Positions 1 through 9,665 of a stretch of 64,000 nucleotides of DNA are shown piece after piece; position 1 is the first letter of the stretch; each line of letters begins with the position of its first letter. Under the pieces are notes generated by a model, which saw nothing but the letters and a program-made list of their open reading frames with translations, searched no databases and was not told where the DNA came from. The position numbers were made by a program, and so were the translations under genes. The stretch is from Acinetobacter pittii (GTDB lineage Bacteria; Pseudomonadota; Gammaproteobacteria; Pseudomonadales; Moraxellaceae): the NCBI RefSeq assembly GCF_034064985.1, contig NZ_CP139249.1, forward strand, positions 3,286,001 to 3,350,000. Reading direction: 5' to 3'.

Positions 1-2757
1 TTAACCAGCAATCAAATTCCGAAGTACATAATGCAAAATACCACCCGCTTTAAAGTACTCGACCTCATTTAACGTATCAATTCGACATAACACATTAAAA
101 TGACTTGCTACCCCATTTGACCCTTTCACATCAACCTCAAGAATTTCATGAGGCTGAATACCATCCGATAAACCACGAATCGAAATGACTTCATGACCCG
201 TTAAGTTGAGGGACTGTCTGGTTTGTCCATCAACAAACTGTAATGGCAACACGCCCATACCCACCAAGTTTGAACGGTGAATACGTTCAAAACTTTCAGC
301 AATGACAGCTTTTACACCTAATAAGTTCGTTCCTTTGGCAGCCCAGTCACGTGAAGAACCTGTTCCGTATTCTTTACCAGCAATAATCACAAGCGGTGTA
401 TGTTCTTGTTGGTAACGCATTGCCGCATCATAAATGGCAAGCTTCTCACCACTTGGCACATGTAGGGTATTACCGCCTTCTTCGCCGCCGAGCATTTCGT
501 TTTTAATACGAATATTAGCAAAGGTGCCTCGCATCATGACTTCATGGTTACCACGTCGTGAACCATAAGAGTTGAAGTCTTTTGGCTCAACACCTTGCTC
601 TTGTAAATATCGACCTGCCGGACTGTCTTTTTTGATATTACCCGCTGGTGAAATATGGTCGGTTGTTACCGAGTCACCAAGCACTGCCAAAATACGTGCC
701 TGTTCAATATTCTTGATTGGTTTTGGTGGCTCACCAATTCCTTCAAAGAATGGCGGATGACGGATATAAGTCGAATCATCCGCCCATTCATAAGTTTTAC
801 TTTTTGGAATCTGAATGGATTGCCAGCTTTCATCACCATCAAACACCGCAGCATATTCTTTATGGAACATCTCTGTATTTACTTTCTGTAAGACAGCATC
901 AATTTCTGCCTGACTTGGCCAGATATCTTTTAAGTAAACAGGTTGTCCATCTTTACCTTGCCCAATAGGTTGCGTAGTCAAATCGGTACGAATATTACCA
1001 ACTAAACCATATGCAACCACCAAAGGTGGTGAAGCAAGCCAGTTTGTTTTGACTAATGGATGTACTCGGCCTTCAAAGTTACGGTTACCAGAAAGTACTG
1101 ATGCTACGTTTAAATCATGGCATTGAATTGCGTCTTCGACTGGCTCAGGTAGTGGACCTGAGTTACCAATACAAGTCGTACAACCATATCCCACCAAGTT
1201 ATAGCCCAACTCATCTAAATACGGCGTAAGCCCAGCAGCCAGCAAATAGTCAGTCACAACTTTAGAACCCGGTGCAAGAGAGCTTTTCACCCACGGTTTA
1301 CGCTGCAAACCTTTTTCAATGGCTTTTTTTGCAAGTAAACCCGCCGCCAGCATTACACTCGGGTTAGAAGTATTGGTACAAGATGTGATGGCTGAAATAA
1401 CAACATCACCATGATTTAATGGATAAGTTTGTCCTTCAATCACACAAGAAGGACTTTCATGTTGGATATTTGCTTTTTTTGCCTCGACAGCAGTGCCGCC
1501 ACCGCCTTCATTTTCTAAACGCTCTTTAGCTTCTTTGGCTGGTTTTAAAGTTAACTCCATGAGCGCATTAAAGGTTTTCGGCACCTCTGATAAAAGCACT
1601 CGATCTTGTGGACGTTTTGGTCCTGCTAGACTTGCCTGAACCGTACTCATATCAAGACTTAAAGTATCTGTAAAGACAGGTTCATCACCCGCATTACGCC
1701 ATAAACCTTGCGCTTTGCTATACGCTTCGACCAATTCAATACGATCACTTTGACGACCAGTTAATTTCAAATAACCCAAAGTCACCTCATCAATCGGGAA
1801 GAAACCACAAGTCGCACCATATTCTGGTGCCATGTTGGCAATGGTCGCTCGGTCAGCCAGTGGTAAATCAGCTAAACCATCACCATAGAATTCTACAAAT
1901 TTACCCACAACTCCTTTTTGACGAAGCATTTGAGTAATAGTCAGCACTAAATCAGTTGCAGTAATTCCTTCTGGTAGTTTTCCTGTTAATTTAAAACCAA
2001 TGACTTCAGGAATGAGCATCGAAATCGGTTGGCCCAACATAGCCGCTTCGGCCTCAATTCCGCCTACACCCCAACCTAAAACACCTAAACCATTAATCAT
2101 GGTGGTATGTGAATCTGTACCCACTAAAGTATCTGGGAAAGCAAAAGTCTGACCGTTATCTTCACCTAGCCACACCGCTTGAGCCAAATATTCTAAATTG
2201 ACCTGATGGCAAATACCCGTACCTGGTGGCACTACACTAAAGTTATTAAATGCAGATTGTCCCCAACGTAAAAATTGATATCGCTCACCATTACGCTGCA
2301 TCTCAATTTGTACGTTTTCTTCAAAAGCCTGATCATCGGCAAAATAATCAACCATTACAGAGTGGTCAATCACCAAATCAACAGGAGATAGTGGGTTAAT
2401 TTTTTCAGGGTCGCCACCCGCTTGCGCCATCGCTGCTCGCATTGCTGCTAAATCAACCACTGCAGGCACACCCGTAAAATCTTGCATTAAAACCCGTGCC
2501 GGACGATATTGAATTTCTTGATCTGAGGTGCGGGTTTTTAGCCATTCTGCTAACGCATGGATGTGTTCAGTTTTAACGCTGTGCTGATCTTCAAACCGTA
2601 ATAAGTTTTCCAATAATACTTTTAAAGATTTCGGCAGTTTGGCAATATCCCCTAGCGTTTTCTCTGCTTGGGCTAAGCTAAAAATCTGATAATTGCTGGA
2701 ACCTACTGTTAGCGTCTGTAAAGCATTAAAACTATTGATATTGCTATACTTAGCCAT
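1..2757 (-). CDS. acnA: Aconitate hydratase A
   Basis: Interconverts citrate and isocitrate in the TCA cycle, in the cytoplasm, with a [4Fe-4S] cluster. The 918-residue protein has the cluster-ligand motifs SCTNTS (Cys460) and [10 protein letters not shown] (Cys526 and Cys529), the DSHTTM segment near residue 215, and a C-terminal swivel domain with [10 protein letters not shown]. Length and the loop near residues 415-435 fit the AcnA/IRP-type family rather than AcnB. The ATG is preceded by a strong GGAGG ribosome binding site. The stop codon is the first three bases of the window, so the gene is complete but its downstream neighbour is unseen. Confidence 0.97.
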   Translation of the reverse strand: MAKYSNINSFNALQTLTVGSSNYQIFSLAQAEKTLGDIAKLPKSLKVLLENLLRFEDQHSVKTEHIHALAEWLKTRTSDQEIQYRPARVLMQDFTGVPAVVDLAAMRAAMAQAGGDPEKINPLSPVDLVIDHSVMVDYFADDQAFEENVQIEMQRNGERYQFLRWGQSAFNNFSVVPPGTGICHQVNLEYLAQAVWLGEDNGQTFAFPDTLVGTDSHTTMINGLGVLGWGVGGIEAEAAMLGQPISMLIPEVIGFKLTGKLPEGITATDLVLTITQMLRQKGVVGKFVEFYGDGLADLPLADRATIANMAPEYGATCGFFPIDEVTLGYLKLTGRQSDRIELVEAYSKAQGLWRNAGDEPVFTDTLSLDMSTVQASLAGPKRPQDRVLLSEVPKTFNALMELTLKPAKEAKERLENEGGGGTAVEAKKANIQHESPSCVIEGQTYPLNHGDVVISAITSCTNTSNPSVMLAAGLLAKKAIEKGLQRKPWVKSSLAPGSKVVTDYLLAAGLTPYLDELGYNLVGYGCTTCIGNSGPLPEPVEDAIQCHDLNVASVLSGNRNFEGRVHPLVKTNWLASPPLVVAYGLVGNIRTDLTTQPIGQGKDGQPVYLKDIWPSQAEIDAVLQKVNTEMFHKEYAAVFDGDESWQSIQIPKSKTYEWADDSTYIRHPPFFEGIGEPPKPIKNIEQARILAVLGDSVTTDHISPAGNIKKDSPAGRYLQEQGVEPKDFNSYGSRRGNHEVMMRGTFANIRIKNEMLGGEEGGNTLHVPSGEKLAIYDAAMRYQQEHTPLVIIAGKEYGTGSSRDWAAKGTNLLGVKAVIAESFERIHRSNLVGMGVLPLQFVDGQTRQSLNLTGHEVISIRGLSDGIQPHEILEVDVKGSNGVASHFNVLCRIDTLNEVEYFKAGGILHYVLRNLIAG

Positions 2758-2881
2758 TGGGTTATCCTCCCATGTCTGGCAATGTTATTTTTCACGTTTT
2801 TACATGTTCTTTTCTTACTTTAAGCTTCTTTTTTAATCGCTGTGTTTTGTTTTAGTTAATATTTTTAATCTTTGATTTTTA

Positions 2882-3694
2882 TTACGATAATTTCAATGCA
2901 GTGAGAGAGTTTTTCCACAGCAACTCAGCCAAATCCGGCTCTGACATATTTAAATTTTCAGCCAAACTTTGTAAAACATAGGGCAAATTAACAGGGGTAT
3001 TACGAGTCCGCTGTTCTGTTGAGGTTTGACAGCAAAGCGGTGTCATATCTGGACAATCTGTTTCAATCACCAAGTGCTCTGCACCTATAGCCTGCACAAC
3101 GGTATGAAGTTTTTTTGCATTCGGGTTGGTAATCTGCCCCGTCACACCAATTTTAAAACCAAGCTTAATAAGACCCTTTGCCTCTTCTACCCCGCCACTA
3201 AATGCATGAGCAATGCCACCCAATTTAAATTTTTGAGCTTTTAATATAGCAAGCACATCACCGTGCGCTTTTCGAATGTGGAGTAACACTGGTTTTTGGT
3301 ATTGGGTTGCCAGCTCTAACTGATCTGCAAAATATTGTTTTTGCTTTGCATATACATCTGGCTGCTTATGTTCTTTTAAGAAAGTATCCAAGCCAATTTC
3401 ACCTACAGCCACGCAGTCATGTTGCTGCAAGATATGTTCAAGATGAGCCAGATGCTCTGGTTGATGCTCCTCAATATAAAACGGGTGTAAGCCTGGTGCT
3501 AAATAAGAAGTAGGCACATTTTCCCAACTTTTTAACTGATGATGAGTCTGCACCAACTCATCAAAGCGGGACTGTAAAAAGCCAATTAAAACCAAAGCAT
3601 CTACACCCACTTTTTTTGCCTCGAGTGCTAGCTGCTGCCGATCTTTATCAAAATCGGCAACATCGAAATGGGTATGGGTATCAAACAAATGCAT
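2882..3694 (-). CDS. TatD family metal-dependent hydrolase/DNase
   Basis: A 270-residue TIM-barrel hydrolase of the TatD family, whose members are metal-dependent nucleases. The N-terminal metal-binding HxH is at residues 7-9 (DTHTHFD), EIGLD follows near residue 97, and conserved His and Asp residues occur in LLHIRKAH and ETDCPDM. Its ATG overlaps the stop of the upstream lipoprotein gene by one base (TAATG), so the two are probably translationally coupled. Which TatD subgroup it belongs to (TatD, YcfH or YjjV) is not settled by sequence reading; the length and the divergent YjjV-like C-terminus leave this open. Confidence 0.9.
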   Translation of the reverse strand: MHLFDTHTHFDVADFDKDRQQLALEAKKVGVDALVLIGFLQSRFDELVQTHHQLKSWENVPTSYLAPGLHPFYIEEHQPEHLAHLEHILQQHDCVAVGEIGLDTFLKEHKQPDVYAKQKQYFADQLELATQYQKPVLLHIRKAHGDVLAILKAQKFKLGGIAHAFSGGVEEAKGLIKLGFKIGVTGQITNPNAKKLHTVVQAIGAEHLVIETDCPDMTPLCCQTSTEQRTRNTPVNLPYVLQSLAENLNMSEPDLAELLWKNSLTALKLS

Positions 3695-4638
3695 TAGCCA
3701 GCACTTTTTGCAACTGGTGCCGAAGCAGGTTTGGCTTTAGGCGGTGGCAAATATTCTTCTTTCAACACATCTTGCAATTGGTCATAAGGAATGACTAATC
3801 GAGGGAGTCCAACTACGTATGGTCCAATTTCATACTCACCGTATTGAAGGATTAAACCTTGCTCACCCAACAAGAAGTTATTAGATAATTTAAATGGCCA
3901 TGCTTGTTCATAGTCAGCAACATTATCAGCAAGTTTGGAATCAGTTACCCAGGTCTTAAAAGCTTCATGTGCTAACTTTTCCAATGCAGCTTTTTTCTGT
4001 GGGCGCAACAAATCTTCAAGCTCAATCTGTTTTTGCTCTTTTAAATCGAAATTATAGTAATGCTGTGCAGCAGAGCCATGAGCCCCACCTAAATAGCTAC
4101 TACTATTAAGGACCACAGTGACAACTTTGCCTTGAGCTTGCAAAATCTTAGGTTTAACTAAGAGGTTGATCTGATGATTACTACTTAAAGCTTTTAGCTC
4201 ATTATCTAGATCGATAAATGAATTTGCATAACGTTGCACCTGCGCATCAAAGCTATTTTTTTGCTCTGCACCTGCAGCCGCCGAAGCTTCTGTTTTTTGT
4301 TCCGTTTGTGTGCTCTTAGCATCAGGTTCAGCAATTTCTAAAATTTGATTTAATGTATTTAAGATTTGCTGATCTATAATTTTGTCAATAAAAGGAAAAT
4401 TACTCTGTAGACGTTCTACCGTAAATTCCGGACAAGTTTTACCATCACAATCAGGTAAAACCACCTTACTAGGAATTGTTTCACCTTTCAAAGTCAACTC
4501 TACTGGCTTTTGTTCTTGAACAGCGGATTTTTGCTGCTCTTGAGAATCCTTAGGATCAGCTTTAGGTTGGCATGCTACCAAAAAGATAGCAGAAGCAAGC
4601 AAAGTTAATCGCAGTGAAGCTTTAGAAGATAACATCAT
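3694..4638 (-). CDS. DUF3298/RsiV-like envelope lipoprotein
   Basis: A 314-residue secreted lipoprotein. Residues 1-23 are a signal peptide ending in a lipobox (FLVAC, Cys23). The mature part has a Gln/Glu-rich linker, a paired-cysteine segment (PDCDGKTCPEF), and a C-terminal block with EIGPYVVGLPRLVIPYDQL that resembles the end of DUF3298/RsiV domains, which in other bacteria bind lysozyme or peptidoglycan-related ligands. The first of two adjacent ATGs has AGG six bases upstream. It sits just downstream of a related protein (4726-5568), suggesting a tandem duplication, and is coupled to the TatD gene. Function is not known; the RsiV link is inference. Confidence 0.8.
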   Translation of the reverse strand: MMLSSKASLRLTLLASAIFLVACQPKADPKDSQEQQKSAVQEQKPVELTLKGETIPSKVVLPDCDGKTCPEFTVERLQSNFPFIDKIIDQQILNTLNQILEIAEPDAKSTQTEQKTEASAAAGAEQKNSFDAQVQRYANSFIDLDNELKALSSNHQINLLVKPKILQAQGKVVTVVLNSSSYLGGAHGSAAQHYYNFDLKEQKQIELEDLLRPQKKAALEKLAHEAFKTWVTDSKLADNVADYEQAWPFKLSNNFLLGEQGLILQYGEYEIGPYVVGLPRLVIPYDQLQDVLKEEYLPPPKAKPASAPVAKSAG

Positions 4639-4725
4639 ATTTTGCCTTTTATTCTAAGGAGATTACGCTATGCCTTTCTAAGAAATTAGCGCATATAAAT
4701 AGAGGTTGCAAATTCTGCTACCATC

Positions 4726-5568
4726 TTAAAACATTTGTTCATAAACCTCGGGTTGTAATATTTTTTTGGTCTGTTCTTTAGATAAATAAATATCGAGCTG
4801 TGGCGCTTCTTTAGTAATCTGGTTGGCCTGATAATGTAAACCAACGCCTTCACCATCAAAGAACCAGTCTGCCTGTCCCCAATATAAAGTTTTTGGTGCT
4901 TCTTTTTTAATTTCAGCAGTCTGCTTTTTTAACCAGTCTTGATAGGCCACCTGCACCATTTGATGCACAGTAGTTTGTTGATCTTTTTTTAAAACATCTA
5001 ACAAAGTTAAGCTCTTATGCAGTTTTCGGTCGGCCACAAAAAAGTAATAACGATCTTTAATTGTGAGCTCTTCTTGCTTGGTATCAAGTCCTAATTGTAA
5101 TAAAACGTATTGGTTACGCTGCGATGCAATACGGGTATGAAGATGCAATTCATAAGCACGATTCTTTGAATATTTATCTTGCCATTCATCAGACTTTTTA
5201 ACATAGGCATTAATAGCCTGCTGCAAACTCAAGTCTTTTTTCAAATCAATTTGATCTTGGATTACCTTAGCCTGACTTTTCGCGATCCAGTCATTTAGCC
5301 ATACATCTTGAGTTTTTATTGTTTGAATATCGACATCAATACAATTTTTCTTCTCACAAAATGGCAAAGCATAATCAGCTTTTACTTGTTGCAAGTTTAG
5401 AAATGGGAGTACTTCAGCTTTCTCTATATTTTGATTTTGGGTAGAAGCTGATTTCATTTGAGAAGATGATGAAGGTTGAGAGCTTTTCCAGACAAAAAGA
5501 CCAATTGCCAAAATTAATATGATTACCGCAACTAAAAGTGCAATAACTGTCTTTCTATTCAAATTCAT
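4726..5568 (-). CDS. Membrane-anchored DUF3298-like protein
   Basis: A 280-residue protein with one N-terminal membrane helix (about residues 8-27) and the rest predicted to be periplasmic. It shares with the next gene downstream a CxxKxC pair near the start of the mature domain (LPFCEKKNCIDV), a region of alternating charged helices, and a similarly placed C-terminal strand (APQLDIYLSKEQ). It lacks a lipobox cysteine, so it is held by an uncleaved helix instead of a lipid. Probably a diverged paralogue of the 3694-4638 lipoprotein; no function can be assigned from sequence. Confidence 0.75.
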   Translation of the reverse strand: MNLNRKTVIALLVAVIILILAIGLFVWKSSQPSSSSQMKSASTQNQNIEKAEVLPFLNLQQVKADYALPFCEKKNCIDVDIQTIKTQDVWLNDWIAKSQAKVIQDQIDLKKDLSLQQAINAYVKKSDEWQDKYSKNRAYELHLHTRIASQRNQYVLLQLGLDTKQEELTIKDRYYFFVADRKLHKSLTLLDVLKKDQQTTVHQMVQVAYQDWLKKQTAEIKKEAPKTLYWGQADWFFDGEGVGLHYQANQITKEAPQLDIYLSKEQTKKILQPEVYEQMF

Positions 5569-5598
5569 TTCATCATCCTTTCTTATTTTTCAAAACAA

Positions 5599-5625
5599 AA
5601 CAGCTTCTGTTCGAAGCTGTCTGTC
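5599..5625 (-). terminator. Rho-independent terminator after prfC
   Basis: On the minus strand, CAGCTTC and GAAGCTG form a seven-pair stem around a five-base loop, followed by TTTTGTTTTG. It starts about 17 bases past the prfC stop. Confidence 0.75.
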
Positions 5626-5637
5626 AAATCTTAAAGA

Positions 5638-7230
5638 TTAGTGTTCACGCGTGTTACGGAACTGAATATCAGGCCAACGCTCTTGCATAATCTGCAAGTT
5701 GACACGACTTGGTGCAAGATAAGTTAAGTGACCGCCACCATCGATAGAAAGCTGATCATGTGCTTTTTTCTTAAATTCATTGAGAATCTTGTCATCATCA
5801 CAATGAATCCAACGAACTGTATTAACACTTACAGGCTCATACACGCAGTCAACTTTATATTCCTCTTTCAGACGGTAAGCAACAACGTCAAACTGAAGCA
5901 CACCTACTGCACCTACAATCAAATCATTGCTAATTTGTGGCATAAATACCTGAGTTGCACCTTCTTCAGACAACTCTTTCAAACCTTTTTGCAATTGTTT
6001 TGACTTTAAAGGATCTTTCAAACGCACACGACGGAACATCTCTGGTGCGAAGTGAGGAATACCTGTGAAATGTAGATTTTCACCACTTGTGAAAGTATCA
6101 CCAATTTGAATTGTGCCGTGGTTATGCAAACCAATAATATCACCTGGCCACGCTTCTTCTAGATGTTCACGCTCACCCGCAAGGAATGTCAATGCATCAC
6201 TAATACGAACATCTTTACCAATACGTACATGATTCATTTTCAAACCTTTCTCGTATTTGCCTGAACAGATACGCATAAAGGCAATACGGTCACGGTGTTT
6301 CGGATCCATGTTGGCTTGAATTTTAAAGACGAAACCAGAAAAACCTTCTTCTTTCGCGTCGACAACACGCTCTTGTGTTGGATGCGCTTTAGGTTCTGGT
6401 GCCCAATTCATAAATGCGTCTAACACGTGGTCAACACCAAAGTTACCTAATGCTGTACCAAATAGAACTGGAGTTTGTTTACCTTGTAAAAATAATTCGC
6501 GGTCTAAAGGTTCATTCGCCATTTGTACGAGCTCAAGTGACTCTTCAAAAGACGCCCAAGCCAACTCACCTACTTTTTCACGGATATCTGCATGGTCATA
6601 ACCTTCGCGTACTTCAATATCTGTAATAGTTGAGCCAAAGCCTGCTTTATAGACATACAATTTGTTTTCAAGAATGTTGTATACACCCGCAAAATCACGC
6701 CCCATCCCTAATGGCCATGTAATTGGTACACAGCGAATATTGAGGACATTCTCAATTTCATCCAGTAACTCAAGTGGTTCACGAATCTCACGGTCCATCT
6801 TGTTTACAAATGAAATGATCGGAGTATCACGCATACGACAAACTTCCATCAATTTGATGGTACGTTCTTCGACACCTTTTGCCCCATCAATCACCATTAA
6901 TGCAGAGTCAACTGCAGTTAGGGTACGATAAGTATCTTCAGAGAAGTCTTCATGTCCCGGTGTATCAAGTAAGTTAATAGTGTGACCTTTATAAGGGAAC
7001 TGCATAACAGAAGTAGTAATGGAAATTCCACGCTCTTTTTCCATTTCCATCCAGTCAGATGTAGCTGCGCGGTCAGATTTACGGCTTTTTACCATCCCTG
7101 CAACCTGAATTGCTTTACCCCATAACAGTAATTTCTCTGTCATGGTCGTTTTACCGGCATCGGGGTGGGAAATGATGGCAAATGTGCGGCGTTGAGCAAC
7201 CTGTGCCGCTAACTCATCTTTAAAACTCAT
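5638..7230 (-). CDS. prfC: Peptide chain release factor 3 (RF3)
   Basis: A GTPase that removes RF1/RF2 from the ribosome after translation termination. The 530-residue protein has all G motifs: SHPDAGKTT (residues 21-29), [14 protein letters not shown] (G3) and NKMDR (G4), followed by domain II and a C-terminal region ending FRNTREH. I use the ATG at 7230 (MSFKDEL), with AGGTG six bases upstream, instead of a GTG three codons earlier. It has its own terminator and is probably monocistronic. Confidence 0.97.
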   Translation of the reverse strand: MSFKDELAAQVAQRRTFAIISHPDAGKTTMTEKLLLWGKAIQVAGMVKSRKSDRAATSDWMEMEKERGISITTSVMQFPYKGHTINLLDTPGHEDFSEDTYRTLTAVDSALMVIDGAKGVEERTIKLMEVCRMRDTPIISFVNKMDREIREPLELLDEIENVLNIRCVPITWPLGMGRDFAGVYNILENKLYVYKAGFGSTITDIEVREGYDHADIREKVGELAWASFEESLELVQMANEPLDRELFLQGKQTPVLFGTALGNFGVDHVLDAFMNWAPEPKAHPTQERVVDAKEEGFSGFVFKIQANMDPKHRDRIAFMRICSGKYEKGLKMNHVRIGKDVRISDALTFLAGEREHLEEAWPGDIIGLHNHGTIQIGDTFTSGENLHFTGIPHFAPEMFRRVRLKDPLKSKQLQKGLKELSEEGATQVFMPQISNDLIVGAVGVLQFDVVAYRLKEEYKVDCVYEPVSVNTVRWIHCDDDKILNEFKKKAHDQLSIDGGGHLTYLAPSRVNLQIMQERWPDIQFRNTREH

Positions 7231-7410
7231 GAAATACACCTACTGCGGAGATTGCAGTGCCAAAGACCTAAAGTCGATCAAAATAAAAATTGGCGTAATT
7301 GTAGCAGATTTATAGAACTGTTTAATGATTGTTGATAAGCCATGAGTTATTCACAAACTTTTTAGATCTTTTTTGAGAATGTAGTTTAGCTCCTTAGAAA
7401 TTTTACAATT

Positions 7411-7442
7411 AAAAAAGCCCACCTGTTTAAGATGGGGCTTAA
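7411..7442 (-). terminator. Terminator after the heme-oxygenase-like gene
   Basis: On the minus strand AAGCCCCATC and GGTGGGCTT form a stem with one bulge or wobble around a seven-base loop, followed directly by six T. Confidence 0.7.
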
Positions 7443-7461
7443 TTAAGACTTAATAGAATCT

Positions 7462-8325
7462 TTACGCCAATTTCTTTTCTTCAATGAATTGAACATCGGC
7501 AATTTGTGCATCCCAGAACTCATTCCATAAAGCACAGTAATCAATACATAGCTTGGTTAAGCTTTCATAATCATCTTTTGTAATTGCTTGTGCTAATGCA
7601 AACCACAAGTCATCTTCATGATCGTCATCAGCGGCCTCAGATGTTTCATCCGTAGATACCCCATGTACATGGTAGTAACCACCACCTTCAACATCAATAT
7701 TTACGAATTTGGTTGCTTGACGTAATGGTGGACTAAAAAGAATGACTTCCTCTTCTGCAACAGCCAATAATGCCACGACATTAATATAACTATCATAAGA
7801 AGATTCTAAAAATGATCTAACCTGATCTGCAAATTTTGATGGTTTATAATTACGACGGTCAAGCTCCGTTAAACCATAATCATTAAGTAAATCTTCATAT
7901 AAAGGATAATGAGCATATTCAGGATTACCCAAATAGTAATTATCTTTATCTAAACCAGGGCGAAAACCAAACTCATCAAGTATATTTAAACTTAATAATA
8001 CCCGTGGATACATCTTCGCTCCAGAGTGGAGTTTAGGTTCCAATTGTTTTGTTAAAAATTGAGCCTTTAATAAAGCATCAGTAAAAATTTGTACAATCGC
8101 ATGACGATATTCTAAATGAATAAGAGTCAAACGTTGTTTATCAAGATATCCACCGTTTAACAGCTCAATAGCAGGATGATTACAAACTGGTAACTCTGCA
8201 ATCGTTTTTCTTAACTGTTTAAGAAATTGTAAATTTTCATCCCATTGTTTTGCAGGAATACTATTTCTCATCCCCTGCAATGCTTTTTCTCTTGGATTAT
8301 TAAAGTCTTCAAATTTTTTTAACAT
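7462..8325 (-). CDS. Heme-oxygenase-like fold protein (putative iron-containing oxidase)
   Basis: Unnamed 287-residue soluble protein. Spacing of possible metal ligands resembles the heme-oxygenase-like diiron oxidase (HDO/CADD, Haem_oxygenas_2) superfamily: E72 and H75 in LEYRH, D117/E118 in ILDEFG, then NPEYAHYPLYEDLL with H139 (very like the NPxxxHxxLYxxLL segment of that family), E191-193, and a His/Asp-rich stretch at residues 219-239 (HVHG and DDDHEDD). No signal peptide or membrane helix. It is divergent from the TetR gene across a 326-base AT-rich gap and has its own terminator. The fold call is inference from motif spacing; activity and substrate are unknown. Confidence 0.6.
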   Translation of the reverse strand: MLKKFEDFNNPREKALQGMRNSIPAKQWDENLQFLKQLRKTIAELPVCNHPAIELLNGGYLDKQRLTLIHLEYRHAIVQIFTDALLKAQFLTKQLEPKLHSGAKMYPRVLLSLNILDEFGFRPGLDKDNYYLGNPEYAHYPLYEDLLNDYGLTELDRRNYKPSKFADQVRSFLESSYDSYINVVALLAVAEEEVILFSPPLRQATKFVNIDVEGGGYYHVHGVSTDETSEAADDDHEDDLWFALAQAITKDDYESLTKLCIDYCALWNEFWDAQIADVQFIEEKKLA

Positions 8326-8651
8326 AATGATTCTCTGTAAAAAGTTTTTCTTATAGTTAAGTTACAGGCTCTCTCTTTATTACAATTTTGCATTCAATTG
8401 CTAAAATAAATTCCGCACACCCATACTTAACAAGTTGATACTATGTGTATTATCTCAACAAATCAACGGATTAATTAATAATATTTAAAAAAGTAAACTA
8501 TTGCCAATTAAATATATAATATGTTGTTTTTTAAATCAACCAAGCTATTGAATAAATATAATTTTTTAAATACTATAAAATAAGTTTTATTTAAGCTTAT
8601 ACACTTTACAATAGCAAAGTTAATCAAAAAATATCCGCAACGGGGAACCCG
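8326..8651. other. AT-rich divergent intergenic region
   Basis: Gap of 326 bases between two divergent genes, so it must hold both promoters. It is very AT-rich. An imperfect dyad, GTTGATA (8434-8440) with TATCTCAAC (8451-8459), is a weak operator candidate for the adjacent TetR protein. No RNA gene or longer ORF is convincing. Confidence 0.4.
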
Positions 8652-9224
8652 ATGACAAAAAGAGAAACTATTATAACAACAGCAACATCCCTCTTTAACC
8701 AAAAAAGCTATACTTCTATTGGTGTTGATCGCATTATTGCTGAGTCAAATGTTGCAAAAATGACTTTTTATAAATACTTTTCTTCTAAAGAAGCCTTAAT
8801 TGAAGAATGTCTTTATAAAAGAAATTTAGAGATCCAATATTCAATATTGGAAAAAATAAAGAATACCAACAACCCTTTGATTAAATTAAAAAAGATATTT
8901 AATTGGTATATCGATTGGATTAATAGAGATGACTTTAATGGCTGCTTATTTAAAAAAGCGACAATAGAAGTCATGCAATTGTACCCTTCTATTAAGCATC
9001 AAATTAATGAGTATCGGGAGTGGATTTACTCATTAGTTTTCTCAGCTCTTTCGGAGTTAGAAGTAGAAAACACAAAAATCTTAACAGGGCTCTTTCTTAA
9101 CATTGTAGATGGAATCATTATTGATGGCACTATAAATAAAGGAAAGATTAATCCAGAACAAACGTGGTCTTATATAAACAAAATTATTGAATTAGAAACA
9201 GTTCAAGAGTGTGCAACTATTTAA
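8652..9224 (+). CDS. TetR/AcrR family transcriptional regulator
   Basis: A 190-residue one-component regulator. Residues 1-50 form the TetR helix-turn-helix: SIGVDRIIAESNVAKMTFYKYF matches the recognition region, with the typical YxYFxSKEAL motif next. The C-terminal ligand domain is unassigned; FNGCLFKKATIE resembles the GCxxxxxxxE segment of several TetR subgroups. Codon use is strikingly A/T-biased (runs of Lys, Asn and Ile in AAA, AAT and ATT), unlike its neighbours, consistent with later acquisition. It is an orphan; the divergent heme-oxygenase-like gene is the obvious candidate target. Confidence 0.88.
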   Translation: MTKRETIITTATSLFNQKSYTSIGVDRIIAESNVAKMTFYKYFSSKEALIEECLYKRNLEIQYSILEKIKNTNNPLIKLKKIFNWYIDWINRDDFNGCLFKKATIEVMQLYPSIKHQINEYREWIYSLVFSALSELEVENTKILTGLFLNIVDGIIIDGTINKGKINPEQTWSYINKIIELETVQECATI

Positions 9225-9665
9225 TTTATAAATTAATTAAATATTTATATTTTAATAAAGATAGAAAATATTTTTTAATTTGGTGGAGTCTACTCTCCAA
9301 CTCCACCAAAAATCTATTCAACCCCTAAAGATTAATGTATTTATATTTTATAAAAATTAATATTTTCATTTAGTTCCATCTTTATTAATTCTAATTATTA
9401 TATAAACTTCACAATACTTTATAATAATCCTTTTCACCTCTTATGTTTTATAAAATACAAACATTAATTTGTTAGTATTACTTTATACTTGCAGTATATA
9501 TTCATAAATTATTATATGTAAAATACTCAACTAACTAAGAAACTGCTGCTATTCATTACTACCAATATCTAGGTGGGTTTTAAAAGATAAATTTATTTTA
9601 ATTAATTGTTATTTAAAGAAAAAGTTAAAAGGAAATATTAGTTTTAAAAATCAATATAGAAAAAA
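9225..9665. other. 441-base AT-rich gap, mostly featureless
   Basis: Apart from the hairpin at 9279-9310 I see only A/T-rich sequence without an ORF with good coding character. It separates the convergent TetR and MHYT-GGDEF-EAL genes. Confidence 0.5.
9279..9310. terminator. Perfect 11-bp hairpin after the TetR gene
   Basis: TTTGGTGGAGT (9279-9289) and ACTCCACCAAA (9300-9310) are exact inverse complements around a 10-base loop. It lies 55 bases past the TetR stop in an otherwise AT-only stretch. There is no clean T-run on either side, so it may be an intrinsic terminator of atypical form or a remnant of a small repeat. Confidence 0.5.

Noticed and set aside
8508..8702. 64-codon minus-strand open frame overlapping the TetR start
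   Set aside because: Low-complexity, AT-rich frame with no domain; overlaps the well-supported TetR N-terminus.
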